From the NCBI GenBank assembly GCA_902780235.1, contig CACZEL010000015.1, positions 1 through 41,979 of the forward strand: 41,979 bases of DNA, given 5' to 3'. Below the pieces are notes generated by a model. It did not search any database. It was not told the DNA's origin and worked only from the letters and a program-made list of their open reading frames with translations. Of the stretch, positions 11,201-16,480 are shown piece by piece (positions within the stretch are counted from its first letter, which is position 1; every line of letters begins with the position of its first letter). Position numbers and translations under genes: made by a program. Source of the stretch: an uncultured Bacteroidales bacterium. Its GTDB lineage: Bacteria > Bacteroidota > Bacteroidia > Bacteroidales > Paludibacteraceae.

Positions 11201-11965
11201 GGTATTGATGTCACTTCCCGCCATGCTGTAGAAGAACGGATCGAAGAGCTGCGGACTCTGCGGTATATCGCCGCCGTCGAAATAAGTCTCCCATTGCCAC
11301 CAGTACGCATTATGGAGATTGTTGTTCTTGACGTAGTAATCGCGGACATTCAGGCCGATGTAGAACTTCTTGTTCTGCAGCTCCACGGGGATATACCAGT
11401 CAAACTGGATATAGACATGATACTTGCCATAGGAAGAGTTCTTACGCGTGACATAGATCCAATTGGCTCGGCTGCTCTCATCATTATCACCGATTATCCA
11501 GTGGGATTTATCGTGGGCTTGAAGGGTCAGAGGAACCGAATTATAGGTGTTGGTTACGACGCAGGTACCGGTATCTACCAGCAGGTAAGCAGTACCGCTT
11601 CCTCCCTGATAACGACCATAATAGTTCTCCTGGCGCGTCGCGCCGAAGGAAGCAATACGGTGTACGTTCGCCGAACCGCGTCCCTGTCCCGGCAACTCGC
11701 TGAACCACACATAGGAGTCATTCGCGTCATTGTCATTTGCGGTGTGGGGGTTCAGATAATAGGTGTTACCGTCCCCCTCACCGTAGATCCACAACGGGAT
11801 GGTGAACCGCAATACGCCATTACCCATACTCATGATAGAGTAATTGTCGAATTTCTGCAAGTAATCATTGCCCGCCTGCACTTTGCATGGTGCAAGCATG
11901 AAAACGGTCAATGCAAGCAAAGTGATCATCAGATGCTTGCTGAAAGGATGGATTTTTGCTCTCAT
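2228..11965 (-). CDS. Giant secreted multidomain protein with LamG-like domains
   Basis: 3245 residues. It has an N-terminal signal peptide (basic start, hydrophobic LLALTVFMLAP, likely cleavage after VQA). Recognisable modules by approximate residue: fibronectin-III-like 795-890; two carboxypeptidase-regulatory-like beta domains 890-1070 (GLIAGRVQYEDGSG..., VRFSGRVLYK...); Ig-like (RPPRVFGEPEPANA) 2145-2200; two LamG/concanavalin-like domains about 2200-2380 and 2400-2550 (WHHVAMAVN, VYIDGILKQTF, GNIDEFAIF); BACON-like 2725-2790; a module shared with the downstream lipoprotein near 2800; and a C-terminal tail ending VIIRNNEKYDVTGKKL that is also found on two other proteins here. No catalytic motif was recognised. 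I infer a cell-surface adhesin or binding protein, possibly exported by type IX secretion. It is the third gene of a four-gene operon. Confidence 0.85.
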   Translation of the reverse strand: MRAKIHPFSKHLMITLLALTVFMLAPCKVQAGNDYLQKFDNYSIMSMGNGVLRFTIPLWIYGEGDGNTYYLNPHTANDNDANDSYVWFSELPGQGRGSANVHRIASFGATRQENYYGRYQGGSGTAYLLVDTGTCVVTNTYNSVPLTLQAHDKSHWIIGDNDESSRANWIYVTRKNSSYGKYHVYIQFDWYIPVELQNKKFYIGLNVRDYYVKNNNLHNAYWWQWETYFDGGDIPQSPQLFDPFFYSMAGSDINTLGKAGVQYMTFQDPISYHTSLNPSAEIAQAERSEKILVDMQDSVQDHFYADFNVWINKDGGVKQRLKTNSVMIPAYHKIYGFEAEEVKDAQNSVTGDVQLSWHTLYPNDQDILEADMYEVQRATKEDFSDAQSIGVVPYVTGENNYSFTDAAEDVLQLFHDDSLYTDSYTNKISVTQNEVEVENDNGLHARVTATLHSDVNIPGASLFYRVRRASAATWGWNPSDYMATTSIVKSNYLSPLAPTQEPYTLDPDFENNRKVHFLLKIDNPAIEPVMPSVDRTSLEITVDPNMAYGVSVPVTIKTDNTGWSFDYLFVHYSAVQELNGVITPLEMWHPRNTFTAQSGARVTVKAKAWKDAFDESKGYVGNELSFSFVVPTRGITVYTNSKVDSDKNLFTLTYNQAKDERNVLTDEELQARVLAQIDQDELRNRLYPFLEAKAQTMLAGDHCVWERNADLVLTRTVVETGLKQEIRVPKDSIVLQPDGSYLAHMTDVADMSCVHFRYDVRIDQSNALLQVQKSEQLEPIEITGPDLYTNSSAQIASFEATDGTDKRGVILTWQPTAGSVDHYILERRIQGSEAPFDTIAILETEGYFDEANGSHPVVPGQRYEYRVSTSFSCNGTTTVHTASTEGSRSPYGLIAGRVQYEDGSGCYGTTVTLSRDGAEDIHVETDERGAFLFDSLLYGTSTNYFITPTSQTAEFVFNNTGSPTAAVTLSAENNVVENLSFDNISSVRFSGRVLYKLSSVPVRDANILLNGKTVKKSGDAVKTDMSGNFSISVPKGSAFTLQIVKNGHTFEGDGFVRIDGDSLLTLSKALDGVRIWDQTKVRLAGRVVGGIDQASLPLGQGLSRNNIGDNLQLVLELEGDNIAYIVRDPEDLTRDTLEYTIGATRIHYQHKRIVINPDPITGEYEADLFPTKYKVVQATAQGYATLFAQGKTSETIDLSNTEPGVFSIIYRTPIEVTYKQSLYGKEYDYYGLKSWTAEALNGEEMKVDLVSQEADGSYSYLFGAPVFTAGQYQFRVSAHEDYYYNNDRTRVPDRVYLKGGNLKIYNGMRETTDIQSAPLDANGSALVNVIFDQVTFVQTGENALHSLDFSVESEGEYVTSNPLQAYVLGAVEKATDFMQRDTASTGITLLDILRDPPGSASYAYLEKGTSYHVKYKEPSNFRIGLNLFVKWGNNSQYFVGTYAGSPAAGATAGVLNTVEKTTDWNFPLTVQWYGYNQADYEFKTTERIQTGSGPYQVGTNADVYIGVTNGVMTSKADAFRIVDSISFEQIKAKINNKSYRIVQQSVDANGKPWYLMRTEDVLIKKFIQSSFAYTQQYITGTIIPDLLYHRNSLLLTGTREEAVTQAIAKDRPVYWSKVHPDSLGFGEEGNYEIITPDGLNWMIFDQVQLDNKAVDNWIGVLATNEAEKVLAMTKTPLTTHSISGGLTQTYSESYSYVDTRSAYFAWPWNHQTGEGVTSSSGFFGDGFGPLAIARLKDLFKGSKGLQLLMKHLNAADKGTSPSQYVRAEVGGVKFDLDCKFILETGFNLLPENGESVGSSKTTGYVLSLNPLEHLTFNVYKSLTDDFNEQSKETRYEAHDFNSDNKNKYLFGSLMYSTLGGATRCPWEAADSTYFYNPGTPLNAATQKIENPQMVINRHEVSNVPHDQAAKFKLTMWNETDEVVGAASGPAVFMTLKMDDATNIKGAKISIDGVPLSDGREFRFQGNTPIIKTIEVRAGDDYDYEDICLILQSECTPTITCQKVCFSVHYMPVSCDVNISSPSDKWIMNTLSPRDENGYYMPVSIDGFDVNYDGFDHIELQYKLTTQSNDAWVNLCSYYAEDSLYQQASGSKAMIEGGRIENFRFYGERDPMEQQYDLRAVSFCRHGSGFVTKSSPVLTGIKDTRPPRVFGEPEPANAILGVGDNLKLRFNEPIAGNYLDEDNNFQLAGYTNESGIAAGTSLHFGGTIDSYAESKVLRSFLDKSFTIDMMVRLNDPSQTAMLLELRSEKGSIHLVYGNNHLMLLINGLQATHSLPFPEPPTAFTRFVTEYDHTTRAVRFFVGTQDITNPNTPPLIDFLKISTINAPIVIGRNLNGNMMEVRLWSKALSADEVAETHMHRLTGYERELIAYYPMDEGTGDVLMDKATGATLYTHGTSWEHQTGISLRVPENERIPLDGNLMSRSDIQDETLTFWFKTTGTGTLFSAGRTDNKHGFEMMVTSGGLTLYSDSTSWPMAGSYSDDAWHHVAMAVNRTYNNVAVYIDGILKQTFAARKLGPISGAMYFGGKNFAGNIDEFAIFEQALPKSLLESISMISPVGNEMGLMAFLPFNEMKENSNGVYEQIFSVNDQRVFKTTDGTIVNKQVPLILNTTASPIETYADKSTSAPTHNMGKLTKLNFDWAFNNDELMINLNMLDREINKRTVYVTVRNVEDLNGNPMVSPVTWTAYVDKNALKWEEKTIKMYAIYGEETDGVEYITRVLNHSGKRHQYTIESLPDWLTVNAAYGSINPTEELYLIFTANTDIAPGIYEDIVYVTDENGLSEPMKVELTIEALPPYEAVDEHKYPLNMSVCAQVKLNDTEFDTDPNDIVYAFYQNECVGMDHVSFNENTHKSKVYLTVYGNDAMNRKPIQFRLWRASTGRVYDLSTNRNVIFAHGFVYNCGDSDPLILTTYGSEVQMIDLEAGWNWISTNMDLTSSGGYLANCLSANEPWKEGDIIKNPNTRKFSTYSETSAEFMGTLDKLHYSQIFMVYSQAGNRMRISGDSLPEDSMWVKVRGDGQWSMLPCLFNRTTPISEALASYFQKAQPGDLIKAHDRFAVFSEDLRWEGNLTALRPGEGYLFRRLGLGTVVIPFYHQTTDHAPQKMQETELKTTDHFHNPAAATNMTMIAKVQGEVVPSTKVMVYIGDELVGVAEPYSIPSLSEASPLYFLTIQSDHSGTLRFETGDGEPLTMYDAQCTMNYVPDSHHGSLEEPVILVPEAPSRVYKVIEDNHVVIIRNNEKYDVTGKKL
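2381..2408. repeat. Period-7 tandem repeat inside the giant gene
   Basis: Four heptamers: CATTGTG, CATTGTG, CATCGTA, CATTGTT. They encode the TMYDAQCTMN stretch near the C-terminus of the giant protein and preserve the frame. Confidence 0.75.
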
Positions 11966-11984
11966 CGTATTAGATTTTTAACTA

Positions 11985-12026
11985 TTAATATTCGTTTTAG
12001 ATTAGTTAATATTCGTTTTAGATTAG
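11985..12026. repeat. Perfect 21-bp tandem duplication before the giant gene
   Basis: Copies at 11985-12005 and 12006-12026 are identical; the core is AATATTCGTTTTAGATTAG. They fill most of the gap between the stop of the 47-residue peptide gene (12023) and the giant start (11965). No promoter-like TAnnTTTG is seen in them on the minus strand, so they form part of the intercistronic leader. Confidence 0.85.
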
Positions 12027-12166
12027 AACGGCGAAACGTCGGATCGTTTGGGAGCTCGTCCCCTACTCTGATCACCGCCTGTTTTGGTCTCGGTACTGGT
12101 ATTCAGTATCTGTCCCAACGCCTGTACCGGCTGCATCTCCACGGAGGGAGTTATGTATTTACGCAT
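12023..12166 (-). CDS. 47-residue peptide, RKYITPS type
   Basis: A short ORF in the gap between two larger genes, encoding a peptide that begins MRKYITPSVEMQPVQALGQ and ends RGRAPKRSDVSPF. Short peptides beginning M(K)KYI.P and ending in an R/G/D-rich tail are common in Bacteroidales next to surface-protein genes; their role is unknown. It starts 36 nt after the stop of the upstream 486-residue gene and ends just inside the 21-bp tandem repeat before the giant gene, so it is the second gene of the operon. An in-frame ATG at 12172 would add two residues (MK). No signal peptide or membrane segment is visible. The call rests on similarity of style and on operon position. Confidence 0.6.
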   Translation of the reverse strand: MRKYITPSVEMQPVQALGQILNTSTETKTGGDQSRGRAPKRSDVSPF

Positions 12167-12198
12167 TTTCATATTTTTGCATTTTCTCACTTTCGCAT
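12162..12198. repeat. Imperfect AT-rich repeat at the peptide gene leader
   Basis: Repeated CGCATTTTC / TGCATTTTC / TTTCGCAT words spaced roughly 8 to 18 bases apart. They supply several ATGs in different frames around the start of the 47-residue peptide. The pattern is weak compared with the other arrays. Confidence 0.4.
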
Positions 12199-12202
12199 AG
12201 GG

Positions 12203-13663
12203 TTATTTGATCATTTCACCGAGGATGCTATATTCCTTGCCACCATGACGGATAAGGAGGACGCCGTTCTTGATGATCTTTGTACATGGTACATTGTCCC
12301 TTTGTACATTCTCAACGCCGGTAGCCGTATTCTGTATGCGCCAAACGGCAGGCATATTGCGGTATCGCGCTGCACCCGAAGGTCCGTTACTATGCCCGTC
12401 CGGACCACCGCCCTCCAGGTAGAGATATGCCCGGAAGCCTTTCATCTTCGAGTCCGGGTATTGACTGTCATCCGGCCACCAAAGCGTGTTCTCCGCATCG
12501 ACAAAGAAATTATAGTGAGCTTGTTCGCCTGTTTGGTATCCAGGAATACGCTTACGGGGATAGAGGCCGTGGAACTTAATGTTCTCGTTGCCGGGGTCGG
12601 ACGGAGCCTCCGAGACGTCCTCTGCTACCCAATTCTCCACGTCGTCAAAACGCAAGAACGTCATCACCTCGCCCGTGTTCGCCCATTGGATGAGATAAGG
12701 CACGCCCGCTGAGAGACGGTTACCCGCCAACGGACTCACCGATAAGTTCAGCTGCTCATTTCCCGTCGTTCCACTCACCGTGCCACCATCAAACGTGTAC
12801 ACCTCCGCAGCCACCAAAGGCGAGGCATCGATATCCGGCACGTCAAACGGCAGGCAGATCGTGTTGAAATAACCGTCCTTGTAGAGCGTCCGGCGCATCA
12901 AAGCAAATGATTTCGAACGCGCCTCCGATAGTTTCGTCAAGAAAAGAGCCGTCTCGTCCATCTCGTCCAAGATAACAACCGTCCGAGCTAAACGAACGGA
13001 GTAATATGTATATTTGGGTCGATTATTCAAATCGTGAATATCCGACGCACCGGATTCATCGTTGAATTGCATACGATGGGCATTACTTGAACTATGCTCA
13101 TCCGCTGCCCAGTACGAACCGTGATCACTGACATTCTCGGTCTCATCCGGATCGACTTGTGTCTTCTCCCTCGGATCATTATATCCGTACCCCTCGCAGG
13201 GCAGGAAAGCAGCGCCGGACGATGCCATGATCGCCCATTGCTCAGAGGTATAACTATTCAACTCATAACCTATCCCATCCGACACCGGCACAAAATCAGG
13301 CACGCCAGTCGGTTGTACCCAGCCGTCCGGCAGAATGACCAAACCGTTTTGCCAGGTATCTTCACCCGTTTTGATTCGCCCCAGATTGTTCAAGCAGGTA
13401 TTGTAATGCTCCGCATCATCGCGGGTTACCAATAAGTAAGTCCACTCGTCGCTCGTCAGTACTCGCCAACCGTAGGTATCCTCCGTCGGCAGGGAGTACC
13501 ATTGCATCAATTTCGACTCGTTCATCTCTTTGAACTGCACGTACCTGTTGGGACCCACGGAGAAAATTCCTCGAGGAGCTTGAGGGTACGGGTCCTGACC
13601 CATCAGCGGCAGACACATCATGCCTGCCAGCCAACCTAACATTATTTTCAATCCTTGTTTCAT
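12203..13663 (-). CDS. Secreted FGE-like protein with C-terminal tail motif, first gene of the giant operon
   Basis: 486 residues with a signal peptide (LKIMLGWLAGMMCLPLMG, cleavage near GQ). Residues about 30-215 carry the pattern of Bacteroidetes formylglycine-generating-enzyme-like / 'paralogous' domains: GIFSVGPNRYVQF, WRVLTSDEWTYLL, GLVILPDGW, YTSEQWAIMASSGAAFLPCEGYG, GSYWAADEHSSSNAHRMQF. The second half (YKDGYFNTICLPFDV, EVYTFDGG, LSVSPLAGNRLSAGVPYLIQW) is a beta domain seen widely in Bacteroidales secreted proteins. The C-terminus, TKIIKNGVLLIRHGGKEYS plus ILGEMIK, matches the tail of both giant proteins. There is no sign of FGE catalytic cysteines, so it is probably a binding or structural version. 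The promoter at 13696-13726 leaves a leader of about 25-30 nt. Confidence 0.75.
   Translation of the reverse strand: MKQGLKIMLGWLAGMMCLPLMGQDPYPQAPRGIFSVGPNRYVQFKEMNESKLMQWYSLPTEDTYGWRVLTSDEWTYLLVTRDDAEHYNTCLNNLGRIKTGEDTWQNGLVILPDGWVQPTGVPDFVPVSDGIGYELNSYTSEQWAIMASSGAAFLPCEGYGYNDPREKTQVDPDETENVSDHGSYWAADEHSSSNAHRMQFNDESGASDIHDLNNRPKYTYYSVRLARTVVILDEMDETALFLTKLSEARSKSFALMRRTLYKDGYFNTICLPFDVPDIDASPLVAAEVYTFDGGTVSGTTGNEQLNLSVSPLAGNRLSAGVPYLIQWANTGEVMTFLRFDDVENWVAEDVSEAPSDPGNENIKFHGLYPRKRIPGYQTGEQAHYNFFVDAENTLWWPDDSQYPDSKMKGFRAYLYLEGGGPDGHSNGPSGAARYRNMPAVWRIQNTATGVENVQRDNVPCTKIIKNGVLLIRHGGKEYSILGEMIK
12282..12309. repeat. Degenerate period-7 repeat in the FGE-like gene
   Basis: GTACATG, GTACATT, GTCCCTT, TGTACAT. 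It encodes the NVQRDNVPCTK stretch just before the C-terminal tail motif, the same relative location as the heptamer array near the end of the neighbouring giant gene. Confidence 0.5.
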
Positions 13664-13695
13664 ATCGTTTTCGCATAAAAGATTATCTCACGGCG

Positions 13696-13726
13696 CAAAA
13701 TTATAAAAAAAAATGCACATACGCAA
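13696..13726 (-). promoter_or_regulatory. Promoter of the giant-protein operon
   Basis: Minus strand: TTG (13724-13726) in a TTGCGTATG context, 20 nt, then TAATTTTG (13696-13703), a full TAnnTTTG match. It is the only good promoter I see for the four-gene operon reaching down to 1765. Confidence 0.7.
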
Positions 13727-13742
13727 TACGCACGCGCAGAAA

Positions 13743-13785
13743 TTTACGCAAAGTATCATTTTTTATGTCGTTTTTTACGCAAAGT
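13743..13785. repeat. Paired 12-bp direct repeats upstream of the operon promoter
   Basis: TTTACGCAAAGT occurs at 13743-13754 and 13774-13785, spaced 31 bp (about three helical turns), directly upstream of the -33 box. This geometry suits a dimeric or tandem activator or repressor site. Inference only. Confidence 0.5.
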
Positions 13786-13820
13786 CATATAATAGTGTCA
13801 ATTTTTTCCACAAAGATGTA

Positions 13821-13849
13821 AAAAAACGCACCCGAAGATGCGTTTTTTT
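13821..13849. terminator. Hairpin terminator, probably bidirectional
   Basis: AAAAAACGCA (13821-13830) pairs with TGCGTTTTTTT (13839-13849) around an 8-nt loop. A and T tracts on the two sides make it usable in both directions. It is the second hairpin downstream of the leftward MATE gene. Confidence 0.65.
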
Positions 13850-13853
13850 CTAA

Positions 13854-13874
13854 TTCTGTTAGGAAACACCACTA
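13854..13874. repeat. 21-bp dispersed direct repeat, copy 2
   Basis: Identical to 1718-1738. After the core, the bases GTAATAGCTAA (13875-13885) are inserted relative to copy 1 before the common TAAAGAAAAG resumes at 13886. The inserted bases resemble the AGCTAAT-type short repeats found elsewhere in the window. Confidence 0.85.
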
Positions 13875-13895
13875 GTAATAGCTAATAAAGAAAAG

Positions 13896-13923
13896 AAAAA
13901 TCGTCCGAAATCGGGCGATTTTT
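13896..13923. terminator. Terminator of the mrp-MATE operon
   Basis: AAAAATCGTCCGA (13896-13908) pairs with TCGGGCGATTTTT (13911-13923), with one G-T pair. The A tract on the plus strand becomes a T tract after the hairpin in the leftward transcript. It lies about 120 nt after the MATE stop. Confidence 0.75.
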
Positions 13924-13977
13924 GGGCATATTTTACACATTAAACGCAACTTAGGCTATAGCATTAGTCACATGCCA

Positions 13978-13999
13978 AGATATAGATCGTACTATATCT
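13978..13999. repeat. Perfect inverted repeat downstream of the MATE gene
   Basis: AGATATAG (13978-13985) and CTATATCT (13992-13999) flank a 6-nt spacer. There is no T tract, so it is either a 3' UTR hairpin or a protein-binding palindrome. Confidence 0.6.
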
Positions 14000-14046
14000 C
14001 TAGAAATGCACAAATAATTGTTTTTATGAAATTTATTAAGAAATAG

Positions 14047-15408
14047 TTAATTTTCATTCACATCCTCAAATTGACCAATGTGTAATTTTCGGCGGGAGGC
14101 GAAGAGGACGATGATAGCTGTGATGGCAGAAATGGTGTCGCTGATAGGGATGGACCACCATACGCCGTCGATCGGATTGGTAAAAATCGTGGGCAGCCAG
14201 AGGACGAGCGGGATCAGATAAAGCACTTGGCGGGTGAGGCTTAAGAAGATCGCCTTGCCCGCTTTTCCGACTGAGGTGAACAGGTTACCTGTTACCATCT
14301 GGAAACCGATGATGAGCATCGTCGAGCAGACGATACGCATCGGGCGTACCGTTTGCGCGATAAGCACCGCATCATGGGTGAACATACGCGTCATCAGTTC
14401 GGGGAAGCACTCACCGAGTACAAAGACCACACCCATCACGCCGGTCGCGTATGCACAGGTAAGATAGAAAGACTTGAGTACGCGATCAAAATGCTTGGCG
14501 CCGTAGTTATATCCGGCAATAGGCTGCATGCCTTGGTTCAGACCCATCACCATCATTGCAAAGACGAAAGTCAGACGATTGATGACGCCGTACGAAGCGA
14601 TCGCCATATCGCCGCCGAATGTCTTCAATTGATTATTGATGATGATGACCACAAAACAATGCGCGATATTATATAAGAACGGCGACATACCGATCGCTAA
14701 AGCGCGCAAAGTGATATGCCGGTTCAGACGCCAAATACCCCGATGAAATCGAACCAATTCGTTCTTATCCATGAACTTGGTCAACTGCCAAACGACTGCT
14801 ACCGCCTGACTAATGACCGTCGCCAACGCAGCTCCTCGTACGCCCATATCGAGCCCGAAGATGAAGATCGGATCAAGGATGATATTGATGATCACCGCCA
14901 CAATAGTAGCCGTCATTGAGAAACGCGGATGACCCGCCGAACGCAGCATCGCATTGAGACCAAAATAGATATGGGTCAGTATATTTCCATAGAGAATGAT
15001 CTCCATGTACTCATGCGCATAGCCTAAGGTAGCCTCACTGGCACCAAACGCCATCAGGATCGGATCGAGCCATATCAGTCCTACCGTCATCACGATCGCC
15101 GAGAGGATAATATTCATCACGATCACGTTCCCTAATACGCGGTTCGCGCGCTCGTAGTCTTTCTCGCCAAGATAGATCGCCAAGAGGGACGAAGCCCCTA
15201 CTCCCACCAAACTACCAAACGCTGCACATATATCCATGAACGGTTTGGCTACCGTCAACGCACCCAAGGCCAATGCACCGCACCCATGCCCGATATAGAT
15301 CGTATCGACGATGTTATACAGCGAAGTGGCTGTCATCGCGATGATGGCAGGAAGGGCGTATTTCCATAGGAGTTTATGTACAGGCGCTGTGCCTAAGTTA
15401 TTTACCAT
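14047..15408 (-). CDS. MATE family efflux transporter
   Basis: 453 residues with about twelve hydrophobic segments in two similar halves, the layout of multi-antimicrobial extrusion (MATE) exporters. The N-terminus MVNNLGTAPVHKLLWKYALPAI followed by YNIVDTIYIGHGCG is the familiar first-helix pattern of the Bacteroidetes/NorM-DinF-like group. These inner-membrane antiporters use sodium or proton gradients to expel cationic compounds; the substrate here cannot be read from sequence. The start codon at 15406-15408 lies 19 nt after the mrp stop and inside a 15-bp tandem repeat, so the gene is co-transcribed with mrp. Two hairpins downstream close the operon. Confidence 0.9.
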   Translation of the reverse strand: MVNNLGTAPVHKLLWKYALPAIIAMTATSLYNIVDTIYIGHGCGALALGALTVAKPFMDICAAFGSLVGVGASSLLAIYLGEKDYERANRVLGNVIVMNIILSAIVMTVGLIWLDPILMAFGASEATLGYAHEYMEIILYGNILTHIYFGLNAMLRSAGHPRFSMTATIVAVIINIILDPIFIFGLDMGVRGAALATVISQAVAVVWQLTKFMDKNELVRFHRGIWRLNRHITLRALAIGMSPFLYNIAHCFVVIIINNQLKTFGGDMAIASYGVINRLTFVFAMMVMGLNQGMQPIAGYNYGAKHFDRVLKSFYLTCAYATGVMGVVFVLGECFPELMTRMFTHDAVLIAQTVRPMRIVCSTMLIIGFQMVTGNLFTSVGKAGKAIFLSLTRQVLYLIPLVLWLPTIFTNPIDGVWWSIPISDTISAITAIIVLFASRRKLHIGQFEDVNEN

Positions 15409-15433
15409 TTGGTCATTTACGATTTGGTCATTT
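15404..15433. repeat. 15-bp tandem repeat containing the mrp stop and the MATE start
   Basis: ACCATTTGGTCATTT (15404-15418) and ACGATTTGGTCATTT (15419-15433) differ by one base. The first copy holds the MATE start codon and the second holds the mrp stop codon, so the repeat forms the intercistronic junction. A related sequence lies in the mrp leader (16481-16513). Confidence 0.8.
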
Positions 15434-16471
15434 ATTTAGACATTTAGCTATTTGGCTAAACGCCTCAGCAGCGGGATGACCGATTTGTAAAGCGATAGGG
15501 GTTCCTTCATCGCCTCCCTCACGGATGGACTGTACGAGCGGGATTTGACCTAATAGCGGGATATGGAGTTCTTGCGCCAACGCTTTACCGCCGTCTTTGC
15601 CGAAGATATAGTATTTGTTTTCCGGCAACTCAGCCGGCGTGAACCATGCCATGTTCTCGATGAGACCGAGGATAGGCACATTCACTTTCTCATTGCGGAA
15701 CATTTCCACCCCTTTGCGGGCATCAACGAGCGCTACGGGTTGAGGCGTCGTCACGACGATGACACCCGTCAGTTGCAACTCAGAGATCAAAGTCAAATGA
15801 ATATCGCTCGTACCAGGAGGCAGGTCAATGAGGAAATAGTCCAGCTCTCCCCAATGGGCATCTTCGATGAGTTGTTTGATGGCATTGGAAGCCATACCTC
15901 CACGCCAAATCACCGCTTGTTCGGGATCGACAAAGAACCCGATCGAAAGCATCTTGACGCCATACTGCTCAATCGGTTCGATGAGCGTACGGCCGTCTTC
16001 CTCGACCGAGAAAGGCCGGCAGTCCTCGGTATGAAACATTTTCGGCATCGACGGACCATGGATGTCAGCATCCAGCAGTCCCACTTTATAACCCGCCTGC
16101 GCCAATGCCACCGCAAGGTTCGCCGTCACGGTCGATTTGCCCACCCCACCTTTGCCGCTGTGAATGGCGATCACATGCTGCGCATGGATGGCTTTTGGCT
16201 TTTGGCTATTAGCTGTTAGCTGTGTCTTGACGAATTTCGGATGGATATTAGCTACCACATTCGGGTCGATATAGGTCTGAAGGGCTACTTCAGAGGCCTT
16301 CATAACCGATTTGAGGAACGGGTCATTATCTTTGGGGAAGATCAACGAGAAGGAGACTTCAAAACCGGAGATGCGGATGTCGTCTTCCAGCATCCCGCTC
16401 TCAATCAGGTCTTTCCCTGTTCCCGGATAGCGCACATGGCGCAAAGCATCAATTATCTGTTGCGGATACAT
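15428..16471 (-). CDS. mrp: Mrp/ApbC-type P-loop ATPase, iron-sulfur cluster carrier
   Basis: 347 residues. The N-terminal 90 or so form a DUF59/MIP18-like domain. The Mrp ATPase domain then begins with the deviant Walker A SGKGGVGKS near residue 107, followed by GLLDADIHGPSMP and LIDLPPGTSDIHL. The family binds and transfers Fe-S clusters in the cytoplasm. The C-terminal CxxC of many Mrp proteins is not present: the equivalent stretch reads ENMAWFTPAELPENKYYIFGKDGG, which I recall as normal for Bacteroidetes. The linker between the two domains (QLTANSQKPKA) is encoded by a heptamer-type repeat. It is the first gene of a two-gene operon with the MATE exporter, and its own promoter is at 16520-16550. 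Confidence 0.9.
   Translation of the reverse strand: MYPQQIIDALRHVRYPGTGKDLIESGMLEDDIRISGFEVSFSLIFPKDNDPFLKSVMKASEVALQTYIDPNVVANIHPKFVKTQLTANSQKPKAIHAQHVIAIHSGKGGVGKSTVTANLAVALAQAGYKVGLLDADIHGPSMPKMFHTEDCRPFSVEEDGRTLIEPIEQYGVKMLSIGFFVDPEQAVIWRGGMASNAIKQLIEDAHWGELDYFLIDLPPGTSDIHLTLISELQLTGVIVVTTPQPVALVDARKGVEMFRNEKVNVPILGLIENMAWFTPAELPENKYYIFGKDGGKALAQELHIPLLGQIPLVQSIREGGDEGTPIALQIGHPAAEAFSQIAKCLNK
16190..16225. repeat. Period-7 repeat inside mrp
   Basis: GGCTTTTGGCTTTTGGCT followed by ATTAGCTGTTAGCTG. It encodes the linker between the DUF59-like domain and the ATPase domain. The words GGCTATTAGCT and GTTAGCTG are shared with arrays at 26432 and 28033. Confidence 0.8.
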
Positions 16472-16480
16472 CGAATTAAT

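Larger units (their letters stand above)
13664..14046. other. 383-bp intergenic region between the MATE gene and the giant operon
   Basis: No gene is seen. Reading leftward from the MATE stop it holds an 8-bp-arm palindrome (13978-13999), a terminator hairpin (13896-13923), copy 2 of the 21-bp dispersed repeat (13854-13874), a second terminator hairpin (13821-13849), paired 12-bp direct repeats (13743-13785) and the operon promoter (13696-13726). Confidence 0.8.

Noticed and set aside
10721-12712. 663-codon plus-strand open frame across giant A, the peptide gene and the FGE-like gene
   Set aside because: It spans three real genes in antisense, has no signal peptide or domain and no promoter.
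1718-13874. Composite transposon bounded by the 21-bp repeats
   Set aside because: No transposase or integrase and no terminal inverted repeats; the bracketing alone is reported as a finding.
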